Program-made: the position numbers and the translations under genes
Notes under the pieces: generated by a model
Database searches by the model: none
Told to the model about the DNA's origin: nothing
Seen by the model: only the letters and a program-made list of their open reading frames with translations
Source of the DNA: Nitrosotalea sp.
GTDB lineage: Archaea; Halobacteriota; Syntropharchaeia; Alkanophagales; Methanospirareceae
Assembly: GCA_020725315.1 (NCBI GenBank)
Contig: DYFG01000011.1
Coordinates: 4,722-21,982 of the forward strand
Reading direction: 5' to 3'
DNA length: 17,261 nt
Part shown: positions 1-6,814 of the stretch, in pieces
How the letters are laid out: every line of letters starts with the position of its first letter
How positions within the stretch are numbered: position 1 is the first letter of the stretch

Positions 1-992
1 TCATGTTTAAACCGCACTACATACATAAAGACACACCCACCCTTGACGCAATATGCGAACTGATCGATAGTGGTCAGAGAGCGGCTCCCGTGGTTGACAA
101 CAAAGGAGCGCTTGCAGGAATTGTCACGGACTATGACATCATGAGAAGGGGAGCTGAATCACGCATCCTAAAGGATACTGATGTGAGAAGAATAATGACC
201 AGAAATCCGATCTCTGTACAGAAGACCGACAGCATTGGAAAAGCGAGGAGCCTCATGAGGAGAAATAACATAGGGCGGGTTCTTGTGGTTGATGAAATGG
301 ATAATTTGGTTGGCATAGTTACCGTAGGGGATATTTTAAGAAAGATTTACAAGCCCAAAAGGCGGATGACCTCCGGTGAGCTTAAAGGAGAGAAGGTTAC
401 ACGAATGGAGCAATCGGTCACGCTCATTATGAATTCTCCAGTGATAACCGCTGATGCAGATGCAAACCTCGCGGAGGTTGCACATTTACTGCAGAGATAC
501 GATATACGGGGTGTGCCAATCGTAAAAGATAGAGCTCCGCGTGGAATCGTGACCATACTGGACATCATGAGATATCTGCGAGGGCTTAGAGAAGAGGCAA
601 TGGTGGAAGTAGAGATCCAGGGAGCTCTCGATGAGGAATATAAAGAACTTGCAGAGCGAATTATCGAAACAGAAGTGCGGAAAATTGCAAAATTCGCCAG
701 AAGGGTGCATTGGATAAAAATTGTGATAAAAAAAGAGCGGGACCTGGGAGGTCTCCCGTATTATAAGATAAGTGCGTATGTCAAGACGCCTGATAAGTTG
801 TATGTCGGTCAGAGCGAACCGGGGCTCATCAAGACAGTAACCGCAAAGAGTGAAGATGAAGAGGTGGAAAAGAAGGCGGGAAAGCGAAGATGGGACTTCA
901 TTGAGGTGCTCAAGGATGCATTGCTCTCGGTTGAGGGGCAGATAGAGGAAGATAGGGGGAGAAGGCGGCTAAAAAATAGGGAGAATTTTTAA
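1..992 (+). CDS. CBS-domain protein with C-terminal HPF/YfiA-like domain (5' end outside window)
   Basis: Residues are numbered from the first Met (base 3). There is a partial CBS motif at 1-50, a full CBS at 60-117 and a third at 137-193, each with the GIVT-x-x-D-I pattern of the family. CBS domains bind adenosyl ligands and act as energy sensors. The last part (about 200-325) is not CBS. It has a beta strand, a long helix, strands (WIKIVIKK, YYKISAYVK) and a closing helix beginning WDFIEVLKDAL and ending in basic residues. That order matches the small ribosome-hibernation HPF/YfiA (S30AE) fold. The first Met is probably not the start: it sits where CBS domains have the Met of a V-x-D-V-M motif, and the preceding bases allow a Val codon, so the gene likely begins upstream. 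CBS calls are confident. The HPF-like assignment is by pattern only and could instead be an unrelated alpha/beta domain. Confidence 0.85.
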   Translation, partial: MFKPHYIHKDTPTLDAICELIDSGQRAAPVVDNKGALAGIVTDYDIMRRGAESRILKDTDVRRIMTRNPISVQKTDSIGKARSLMRRNNIGRVLVVDEMDNLVGIVTVGDILRKIYKPKRRMTSGELKGEKVTRMEQSVTLIMNSPVITADADANLAEVAHLLQRYDIRGVPIVKDRAPRGIVTILDIMRYLRGLREEAMVEVEIQGALDEEYKELAERIIETEVRKIAKFARRVHWIKIVIKKERDLGGLPYYKISAYVKTPDKLYVGQSEPGLIKTVTAKSEDEEVEKKAGKRRWDFIEVLKDALLSVEGQIEEDRGRRRLKNRENF

Positions 993-1003
993 AAAATGCA
1001 AAG

Positions 1004-1135
1004 ATGGTCAGTGAGATAGTTCGTCAAAAGTCGTGGATAAACGAAGTACTTCGGATTAATTCCCGTATCGGAGGGATAAACGAAATTGAGTTCGGTTATC
1101 CGCAGTTATATGAAATTCCGAACCCCGCTATATGA
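1004..1135 (+). CDS. Possible 43-aa small ORF overlapping the oxidoreductase start
   Basis: An ATG at 1004 opens a frame that ends in TGA at 1133-1135, so its stop overlaps the ATG of the following oxidoreductase in an ATGA arrangement typical of translational coupling. The peptide contains two INE-centred segments because the DNA beneath carries a tandem hairpin repeat. There is no ribosome binding site ahead of the ATG, no family is recognised, and 43 codons can occur by chance. A TATA-like element lies inside the ORF and would instead drive a leaderless oxidoreductase transcript. I treat it as a weak candidate. Confidence 0.22.
   Translation: MVSEIVRQKSWINEVLRINSRIGGINEIEFGYPQLYEIPNPAI
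1035..1101 (+). repeat. Tandem pair of hairpin-forming direct repeats, 39 bp apart
   Basis: The 11-mer GGATAAACGAA occurs at 1035-1045 and again at 1074-1084, each followed by TTCGG and a TTA-containing tail. Copy 1 contains the perfect palindrome CGAAGTACTTCG (1042-1053). Copy 2 folds as GGATAA-A-CGAA (1074-1084), loop ATTGAG, then TTCG-G-TTATCC (1091-1101): ten base pairs with one A/G mismatch. The pair lies between the CBS gene and the AT-rich oxidoreductase. It could be a terminator, a regulator-binding site or a repeat remnant. Confidence 0.5.
1103..1131 (+). promoter_or_regulatory. Candidate TATA box for a leaderless oxidoreductase transcript
   Basis: GTTATATGAA (about 1105-1114) is centred roughly 25 bp before the ATG at 1132, the usual archaeal TATA-to-start-site distance. 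There is no ribosome binding site before that ATG, which fits a leaderless mRNA. Inferred from spacing only. Confidence 0.3.
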
Positions 1136-1956
1136 AGAAAACATCTAATAAATATGATGCCCTAATAATCGGTAGTGGAATAGGTGGTCTCATCTGTGGT
1201 GCACTTCTGGCAAAGCACGGCCTAGACACCCTAATTTTAGAGCAACATTTTAAGCCAGGAGGCTATGTTCAATCTTATAAGAGGGATAAGTTTACATTTG
1301 ATGTAGTCCATGCGATTGGCGGTCTTAAGAAAGGATCCCAGCTTGAAAGGATATTTTCCTATATTGGTGTAGATAAAAAAGTAGAGTTCATTGAAATAGA
1401 TAAAACATTTAAATTTATCTATCCTGATATCACGATAGATTGCTATACGGACATTAATAGGTATAAGCAGGAACTTATTAATAATTTCCCAGAGGAAAAA
1501 GAAGGTATCCACAAGTACTTTAAGACAATGCAAAGTATCTGGAAAGAAATGCAAAGTTCATATTACCGACCAACCTTGTCACAGTTTTTAACTTATCTTA
1601 TCAGGTTTCCTAATTTAGTCAGATACTACCATAGTACTCATCAGGAAATTCTTGATAGATTTTTTAAAGACACAAGATTAAAGGAGATTCTTGGAAGTGG
1701 ATGGGGATACCTTGGATTAAATAATCCGAGAATTTCTGGACTTTATCTGATGGGTATGTATATGTCATATCACGCGGGAGGTGCATGGTATCCAAAAGGC
1801 GGTTACCAGAAAATATCAGATGCTTTTGCTGAATGTTTTAAAGAGTATGGTGGAAATTTGAGATTAAATACAAAAGTTAAAAAGATTTTGATAAAAAAAA
1901 CAGGGCTATTGGGGTTGAGCTTGATGATGGTGAAAAAATTATGGCGGAATGCGTAA
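1132..1956 (+). CDS. N-terminal fragment of the frameshifted FAD oxidoreductase
   Basis: As written this frame gives 274 aa. Roughly the first 255 are genuine oxidoreductase: Rossmann motif GSGIGGL, PGGY, and a central segment including GGAWYPKGGYQKISDAF, which resembles the substrate-side region of phytoene-desaturase-like enzymes. The last residues after ILIKK are out-of-frame translation past the A8 run. No Shine-Dalgarno-like sequence precedes the ATG. On its own the fragment lacks the C-terminal FAD-contacting part and would probably not be active. Confidence 0.7.
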   Translation: MKKTSNKYDALIIGSGIGGLICGALLAKHGLDTLILEQHFKPGGYVQSYKRDKFTFDVVHAIGGLKKGSQLERIFSYIGVDKKVEFIEIDKTFKFIYPDITIDCYTDINRYKQELINNFPEEKEGIHKYFKTMQSIWKEMQSSYYRPTLSQFLTYLIRFPNLVRYYHSTHQEILDRFFKDTRLKEILGSGWGYLGLNNPRISGLYLMGMYMSYHAGGAWYPKGGYQKISDAFAECFKEYGGNLRLNTKVKKILIKKTGLLGLSLMMVKKLWRNA

Positions 1957-2682
1957 TTTCAAATGCAGACACCAAACAAACATTCTTAAATTTAGTTGGA
2001 GAAGAAAATTTGGATAAAAAATTTGCAGAGAAAATAAAGGAGTTCCAGCAATCTGTATCCGGTTTTGTGGTTCATCTGGGGGTAGAGATGGAATTACCAA
2101 AGGAACTGAATTGTGGATGTATTATGTGTTTTCCAGAATATAGTACTGCTGAAAATAATTTTAAGTTAGCTTCCAAGAACGAAATGGAAACAAACCCAGA
2201 AAAGATTGGTTTTGGTTTAAGTATCCCAACGCTAAAAGACCCTGACTTAGTCCCCGCTGGATTTCATACTCTTGACATTATCACTATGCCTGCACCATAC
2301 AGATATCAAAATCAATGGAAGGGAGAAAATAAAGAAGAGTACAATATGCTTAAGGAAAAAATGGCTGACAAGCTCATCAAAGCAGCAGAAAAATTAATCC
2401 CTCAACTATCCAAACATATCATTGTTAAGGACATAAGCACACCTTTAACTTACGAAAGATATACATCTGCTACTGAGGGGGGATGGTATGATATTGCCTG
2501 CACCCCAAAGCAGTCTCTACTGAAAAGAACACCCGCAAAAACGCCTGTCAATGGCTTATATCTGACAGGGGCAAAGATTTTTGGGGCCCGGAATGTTTGC
2601 CTCGATAAACAGTGGACTGTTCACAGCAGATATTATTCTGAAAGGAAAATTAACAAAAGGAAAATTTATGCTAAGGTATTAA
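1132..2682 (+). pseudogene. FAD-dependent phytoene-desaturase/isomerase-like oxidoreductase, two frameshifts
   Basis: Read with two one-base corrections, this region encodes one protein of about 516 aa, normal for the CrtI/CrtISO-like NAD(P)/FAD oxidoreductase family. The N-terminus carries the dinucleotide-binding motif GSGIGGL (about 14-20), then an acidic residue in LILEQ and the family motif PGGY. The first break is in the A8 run at 1893-1900: adding one A joins the N-terminal part to a continuation reading NRAIGVELDDGEKIM. The second is at GGGG (2583-2586): removing one G turns a meaningless tail into GPGMFASINSG...ADIILKGKL, the expected FAD-binding C-terminus, ending at TAA 2680-2682. 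The breaks are opposite in sign, so the ends share a frame. The region is more AT-rich than its neighbours, suggesting transfer. Decay, homopolymer sequencing error or recoding are all possible. The substrate is unknown. Confidence 0.75.
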
Positions 2683-2726
2683 TTAATGCTGATAGGGCGA
2701 GGTTCGAAACTCTGCGTCGCTATTAA
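1941..2726 (+). CDS. C-terminal fragment of the frameshifted FAD oxidoreductase
   Basis: This 261-aa frame continues the same protein (AECVISNADTKQTF follows directly on the N-terminal part) and reaches GLYLTGAKIFG. After the GGGG at 2583-2586 it leaves the true frame: the remaining residues to 2726 are junk, and the family C-terminus lies in the neighbouring frame ending at 2682. The ATG at 1941 is internal to the ancestral gene and has no ribosome binding site, so independent translation is doubtful. Confidence 0.6.
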   Translation: MAECVISNADTKQTFLNLVGEENLDKKFAEKIKEFQQSVSGFVVHLGVEMELPKELNCGCIMCFPEYSTAENNFKLASKNEMETNPEKIGFGLSIPTLKDPDLVPAGFHTLDIITMPAPYRYQNQWKGENKEEYNMLKEKMADKLIKAAEKLIPQLSKHIIVKDISTPLTYERYTSATEGGWYDIACTPKQSLLKRTPAKTPVNGLYLTGAKIFGARNVCLDKQWTVHSRYYSERKINKRKIYAKVLINADRARFETLRRY

Positions 2727-2732
2727 AGGAGA

Positions 2733-2771
2733 ATGAATATGGATATTAAAGAATTCTGCACGTTCATCTAA
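2733..2771 (+). other. 12-codon ORF behind a strong AGGAG ribosome binding site
   Basis: AAAGGAG at 2725-2731 is followed by ATG at 2733 and, at better spacing, ATG at 2739. The frame (MNMDIKEFCTFI) stops at 2769-2771. The binding site looks real, but a 10-12 residue product is too short for a recognisable gene. It may be the truncated start of a gene lost when this AT-rich block was rearranged, or a leader peptide with nothing behind it. Confidence 0.25.
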
Positions 2772-2791
2772 TTCTATATTCTCTTATAAAC

Positions 2792-4072
2792 TCAACGTAC
2801 AGCCTCACGATTTACCACATCCTCCACCTCGATATCCAAATCAACATCCAGCACATCCAGTTCCTTCACCTCTGCTTCTACCCCGAGCACCTCACTGAAG
2901 CTCGGTTTCGTTCTCCCTTCATCACCCGAGATGAGTTCCTTTATATACAACCCAGCGCCGCATTTTATTTCCATAACGGCATTTTGCTCTTCGATAGAGA
3001 CCAATCGTGCACTATGTACGTTCCTTTTCCTTACCAAATCCGCCCTCCTGTGCAGGACTCGTGTTGGTGTCCGCTGTTCTATGAGTGCGCCACTTAGCCT
3101 CTCCAAAGCATTCTTCACCTCTTCTTCAAGCACCTTTGTCTTGAGTTCCACTTCAATCCGGTACGTCTTATCCATCTTCGCATTCTTTATCTTCGCTACC
3201 ATCTCTCTGTTCACATACCGAAGATCCCTCACTTCCACTTTACCCCTCTTCTCTTCATTCACCTTCTCCTCGGCCATCCGCAAATCCACGTTCCTCCGTC
3301 TCGGCTCCTTGAGCTCGACCACAAACGGGCGACCAGAACCGAGCATGCGAGCATCTATGTCCTCCCGCCCACACCCATGCAACACCATCTCTTCACCCTG
3401 AAACTCTTCCCGTAGCGAGTCACTTATCAGTTCCTCGACGGATTCTGGATACATCTTGCCCGTGAAATCGCACCGCTCGCAGCCCTTGCCCCTGCATTCA
3501 CGGCATAACCATCTCGTTTGTGATATCCCTCTTTTCAACTTCCGGTACCTACCGTAAATGAAAACCGCCTTCACCTGCAGCTCTACCGTTTCTGTCCACA
3601 AATTGAGTATGACGACGAGATCAGGCAGTTTAAAATCGACTATTTTGCCCGTTTCATGCTCGATTCTCTTTCCTACTTCTCTATTCAACTCTGCCTTCAA
3701 CGGCTCGGCATAAGAAGCACCTGCAATCTCCCACAGCAGCTCCTCGTTCTCTAAAAGCAGTCCGCTGACTTTTGTACCCACCAGGAAGGAATCAAATTCA
3801 TAATCCTTCAGCTTTTCCAACGCTTTTGAGACCCAGTATTCTAAATGCTCAAATAGACCATTACAGACCCAGCATTTACCCTCCTTGAGCTCACCTTCCT
3901 TCTCTCTCAAAACTTCTTTCAGTATTTTCCCTCTTTGCTCGTTTGAAAGTCCAGAAGAGATCTTTGCGATCTGCCTACCAAGACAATGGTCGCATATAGA
4001 TCCTTCGTTTGTTATTTTTCGTGCTATTTCTATTACGTCCTCACCTAACTCACCTAAGATTCTCATCTTCAC
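2792..4072 (-). CDS. pus10: tRNA pseudouridine synthase Pus10
   Basis: This enzyme isomerises uridine 54 and/or 55 in the T-loop of archaeal tRNAs, replacing bacterial TruB for U55. The 426-aa length fits the family. The N-terminal zinc/THUMP-type region has CDHC (27-30) and CWVC (67-70). A second CRECRGKGCERC knuckle is at 190-201. The catalytic domain has GREDIDARML (235-244), with the aspartate at 238 matching the TruA-like catalytic Asp by alignment, followed by GRPFVVEL. Near the C-terminus QRTPTRVLHRRADLVR (333-348) and CGAGLYIKELISGDEGRT (371-388) are typical Pus10 motifs. The start is GTG at 4072 or ATG at 4066; they differ by two residues and neither has a clear ribosome binding site. 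It is transcribed divergently from the ATPase gene. Confidence 0.95.
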   Translation of the reverse strand: MKMRILGELGEDVIEIARKITNEGSICDHCLGRQIAKISSGLSNEQRGKILKEVLREKEGELKEGKCWVCNGLFEHLEYWVSKALEKLKDYEFDSFLVGTKVSGLLLENEELLWEIAGASYAEPLKAELNREVGKRIEHETGKIVDFKLPDLVVILNLWTETVELQVKAVFIYGRYRKLKRGISQTRWLCRECRGKGCERCDFTGKMYPESVEELISDSLREEFQGEEMVLHGCGREDIDARMLGSGRPFVVELKEPRRRNVDLRMAEEKVNEEKRGKVEVRDLRYVNREMVAKIKNAKMDKTYRIEVELKTKVLEEEVKNALERLSGALIEQRTPTRVLHRRADLVRKRNVHSARLVSIEEQNAVMEIKCGAGLYIKELISGDEGRTKPSFSEVLGVEAEVKELDVLDVDLDIEVEDVVNREAVR

Positions 4073-4140
4073 AGTTTGTAATGAAGAGCTAACAAAACAT
4101 CACAAAGGTATTATTATATTAGTGCTACAAATAGAGTAAT
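4073..4140. promoter_or_regulatory. Compact divergent promoter between pus10 and the ATPase gene
   Basis: The 68-bp gap holds one near-symmetric TATA region, TATTATTATATTA (about 4109-4121). On the + strand its centre is about 26 bp ahead of the ATG at 4141, so the ATPase mRNA would be leaderless. On the - strand TAATATAATAATA would give a start near 4087 and a leader of roughly 15-20 nt for pus10. Both genes may therefore compete for one TBP site. Inferred from spacing. Confidence 0.45.
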
Positions 4141-5223
4141 ATGCTCTCAAAGTTGAACGTAAAAAACTACAAGAGTTTAGCAGATTTTGAGGTGGAACTC
4201 GGCAAGTTCACTACCTTGATAGGACTTAATAACTCAGGTAAGAGCAATATCCTCGATTGCCTATCCTTTCTAACCGAAACTATGGAGGGGGGGATTGGGT
4301 ATGTGATACGCATAAGAGGAGGATACGATCATATAGTTTATGGTGGCGAGGAGGAAAAAGAGATAGAGATAAACATAGTTGCATCCATTGACTTAGAAGA
4401 ATACAGCTATGGCATATCTTTCTGGAGAAATGACATCATTGAAGAGAGATTGACATTGAAGGAGAAGGATGAGGAGAGAGTAATTTTAGAAGGATTTAGT
4501 GGGACAGGTAAATATTTAGATGAGGAGGAGGGAAAAGAGAAGGGATACTCCTATGGACAAGACTCGCCCGCACTTTGGTATTTAAGGGACTTAAAGAGAA
4601 CGCCAACAGTCTTGAAATTCTGTGAATATGTGAAAGGTTGGCGATTTTATAGCTTCACGCCTTCTAAAATGAGAACAGCTTTACCTGCTCAGAGAAGGGT
4701 AGTGATGGATAGGAGTGGTGATGGACTTGCTCAGGTCCTCCATACCATACTTTCTGACCGTTCCCATTTCTATGATGAAATAGAGGATGTGTTGAGGATT
4801 GCAGTAGAGGAAACAGAAAGGTTACTTTCACCATTGACTGATGATATAAAGACTTATGTTGCGATAAAGGAGAAATATTTCAATAGACCTTTTGATTACT
4901 TCCAGTTATCGGACGGGACCTTGAATTTCCTTGCACATTTAGTGGCTTTATTTAATCCAAATCCAGGGAGTTTAGTCTGCTTTGAAGAGCCTGAGAACCA
5001 CATCCATCCAGGCCTATTTGAACTTTTAGTAAAGACATACAAGAGGGCAGAGACACAGGTAATTATAAGCACTCACTCACCTCGCCTTGTTGACTGGGTT
5101 ACCGCTGGAGATATAAGATGGTTAGAGAAGGAGGAAGGGAAGACGAAATTGCGTGCATTGGACAAGGAAGAGATAAAAAAAGCGTTAGAAGAGGAGATAC
5201 CGCTCGGTGAGATACTATTTTAG
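4141..5223 (+). CDS. AAA ATPase, OLD/RecF/SMC-like (AAA_21 type)
   Basis: This is a 360-aa ABC/SMC-class ATPase without transporter features. It starts LNVKNYKSLADFEVELG, the usual opening of RecF/OLD-type enzymes. Walker A is GLNNSGKSN (28-36). A signature-like segment is QLSDGTLNFLAHL (255-267), Walker B is LVCFEEPENHIHPG (278-291), and the H-loop region is VIISTHSPRLVDW (307-319). There is no long coiled coil, so it is closer to the short AAA_21/AAA_15 ATPases of defence cassettes than to Rad50 or SMC. The next gene begins 6 bp after its stop, indicating one transcript. It is more AT-rich than the flanking pus10 and rfcS, consistent with transfer. Likely role: nucleotide-driven regulator or DNA sensor for the partner. 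The specific function is not established. Confidence 0.85.
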   Translation: MLSKLNVKNYKSLADFEVELGKFTTLIGLNNSGKSNILDCLSFLTETMEGGIGYVIRIRGGYDHIVYGGEEEKEIEINIVASIDLEEYSYGISFWRNDIIEERLTLKEKDEERVILEGFSGTGKYLDEEEGKEKGYSYGQDSPALWYLRDLKRTPTVLKFCEYVKGWRFYSFTPSKMRTALPAQRRVVMDRSGDGLAQVLHTILSDRSHFYDEIEDVLRIAVEETERLLSPLTDDIKTYVAIKEKYFNRPFDYFQLSDGTLNFLAHLVALFNPNPGSLVCFEEPENHIHPGLFELLVKTYKRAETQVIISTHSPRLVDWVTAGDIRWLEKEEGKTKLRALDKEEIKKALEEEIPLGEILF

Positions 5224-5229
5224 ATCGTC

Positions 5230-5805
5230 ATGGTAAAAATAGGAGTTGTTGTGGAGGGTTCCAGTGATGAAGGTATTATAAGAGAGATCATTAAGACTCT
5301 ATCAAAGAAAATAGACACACCGCTATCTTTGGAGATAAAAGTAGCGAGAGGAGGAAAGATCAAGAACAGAAGGATATTAAGAAATAGTGCTGAACATTTA
5401 AAAGTTCAGGGATGTCAAAGGGTTATGGTTTTAATAGACTCTCATTGTAATCTTTCCGATATAAGGAATAGTCTTGAGGAATATATAGAAAATATTGGTG
5501 GTAAATTGTTTGTAGTTAAGCATGCGATAGAATCTTGGCTTCTTGCAGATGTCGGTGCTATTTCAATAGTATTAAAAAGGAGGATAGAGAAGGAAATTCC
5601 CAATCTCGATGAGCTTCATAAGCCAGAAGAGTTTCTCAATGGCATATTCAAGGAATACACAAATAGGGATTATGACAAGATTAGAGATGGAGTGAAAATA
5701 GCAGAAAAGGTGGACGTAAATATCTTAGAGAGATACACAAATTTTAGAGCTTTCATAAACTCGCTTTCAATCAATAATCCCGATAGACATAATTTACAAA
5801 TTTAA
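5230..5805 (+). CDS. TOPRIM-like protein of the DUF4276 type, partner of the AAA ATPase
   Basis: This 191-aa protein opens with strand-acid motif IGVVVEGSSDE (4-14), the first TOPRIM-style glutamate. It has VMVLIDSH (65-72) where TOPRIM proteins have D-x-D, and HAIESWLLAD (98-107), a hallmark of DUF4276-type proteins. E9, D70 and E101 are candidate metal ligands. The His in place of the second Asp is a variation to note. TOPRIM folds in OLD, Gabija GajA and AriB-type proteins cut or bind nucleic acid, so a nuclease effector controlled by the upstream ATPase is plausible, but that is inference. The start ATG at 5230 has no good ribosome binding site and is 6 bp after the ATPase stop, so translation is probably coupled. 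No third gene is attached. Confidence 0.7.
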   Translation: MVKIGVVVEGSSDEGIIREIIKTLSKKIDTPLSLEIKVARGGKIKNRRILRNSAEHLKVQGCQRVMVLIDSHCNLSDIRNSLEEYIENIGGKLFVVKHAIESWLLADVGAISIVLKRRIEKEIPNLDELHKPEEFLNGIFKEYTNRDYDKIRDGVKIAEKVDVNILERYTNFRAFINSLSINNPDRHNLQI

Positions 5806-5823
5806 GGAAGAGGTATGTGAAGA

Positions 5824-6786
5824 GTGATGCAGAGAGAAGAGATCTGGACTGAGAAATACAGACCAAAGAAGTTGGACGAGGTGGCAGGACAAACTGCGAT
5901 AATTAAGAATCTTCAGTCTTATGTCATGCAAAGAAACTTACCGCACCTCATCTTCTCCGGACCTGCGGGTATAGGTAAAACAGCAGCCGCTATTGCAATG
6001 GCACGAGAACTCTATGGTAACACGTGGGCAGAGAACTTTACTGAGTTGAATGCCTCTGATGAAAGGGGCATAGATGTGGTCCGCAACAAAATAAAGAACT
6101 TCGCACGAACCATGCCTATTGGCGACGCATCCTTCAAAATTATCTTCCTCGATGAAGCAGATGCGTTGACCGATGCCGCGCAATCCGCGTTGAGAAGAAC
6201 GATGGAGCGATATTCAGGCACGTGCAGATTTATTCTCAGCTGTAATTACTCGTCGAAGATAATAGAACCCATACAATCCAGATGCTCGGTGTACCGGTTC
6301 AAATCGCTCTCTCATGATGCGATAGCCGCTCGTATAAAGTATATAGCGGATAAGGAGGGTTTGAAGTTGTCAGACGACGCTGTTCGGGCACTAAACTATG
6401 TTGCGATGGGTGATATGCGAAGGGCAATAAACGCATTGCAAAGTACTGCGGTGCTCAGCAGCGAGATCAAACCAGAGATGATCTACGAGATAACGGCAAC
6501 TGCACGACCTGAGGAGATAAAAGAGCTGATAAATAAGGCATTGGAGGGTAAATTCTTTGCTGCGCTCGATACACTGGAGGACTTGATGGACAAAGGGATA
6601 TCAGGTGACGAGATATTAGCACAGATGCATCGGCTTGTGATAAATCTGGATATTCCGGCTCGGAAGAAGGTGGAATTGATGGACCGAATTGGAGAAGCGG
6701 ATTACAGAATTACCGAGGGTGCAAACGAGCGGATTCAATTGGATGCGCTGATAGCTGCTTTTTGTCTTTCCTCGGATAAAGAATGA
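5824..6786 (+). CDS. rfcS: Replication factor C small subunit (clamp loader)
   Basis: RfcS with the large subunit loads the PCNA sliding clamp on primed DNA using ATP. The 320-aa length is typical. Visible motifs: IWTEKYRPKKLDEVAGQ (RFC box, 7-23), Walker A GPAGIGKT (46-53), Walker B IIFLDEAD (106-113), sensor 1 SCNYSSKII (139-147), the arginine-finger SRC motif (152-154) and sensor 2 MGDMRRAIN. The start is GTG 5824, 9 nt after GAGGT (5810-5814), or ATG 5827. It follows the ATPase/TOPRIM pair by 18 bp on the same strand and may be co-transcribed by read-through, although the functions look unrelated and the base composition differs. It converges with the methyltransferase gene downstream. 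Some archaea have two small-subunit paralogues; I cannot tell which this would be. Confidence 0.97.
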   Translation: MMQREEIWTEKYRPKKLDEVAGQTAIIKNLQSYVMQRNLPHLIFSGPAGIGKTAAAIAMARELYGNTWAENFTELNASDERGIDVVRNKIKNFARTMPIGDASFKIIFLDEADALTDAAQSALRRTMERYSGTCRFILSCNYSSKIIEPIQSRCSVYRFKSLSHDAIAARIKYIADKEGLKLSDDAVRALNYVAMGDMRRAINALQSTAVLSSEIKPEMIYEITATARPEEIKELINKALEGKFFAALDTLEDLMDKGISGDEILAQMHRLVINLDIPARKKVELMDRIGEADYRITEGANERIQLDALIAAFCLSSDKE

Positions 6787-6788
6787 TT

Positions 6789-6814
6789 TGAGGAAGAGTG
6801 AAGATTTATCCTCA
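6789..6814. terminator. Possible bidirectional hairpin between convergent genes
   Basis: TGAGGA (6789-6794) and TCCTCA (6809-6814) can pair across a 14-nt loop in the 25-bp gap between rfcS and the methyltransferase. The right arm overlaps the methyltransferase stop codon. The stem is short, with no strong T-run, so this is tentative. Confidence 0.25.

Noticed and set aside
2691..2722. A GGTTCGAAAC motif resembling a tRNA T-loop at the end of the broken oxidoreductase, perhaps an attachment-site remnant
   Set aside because: The flanking stem pairs only with a bulge, and no acceptor or anticodon arm is found upstream, so it is not a tRNA and probably chance.
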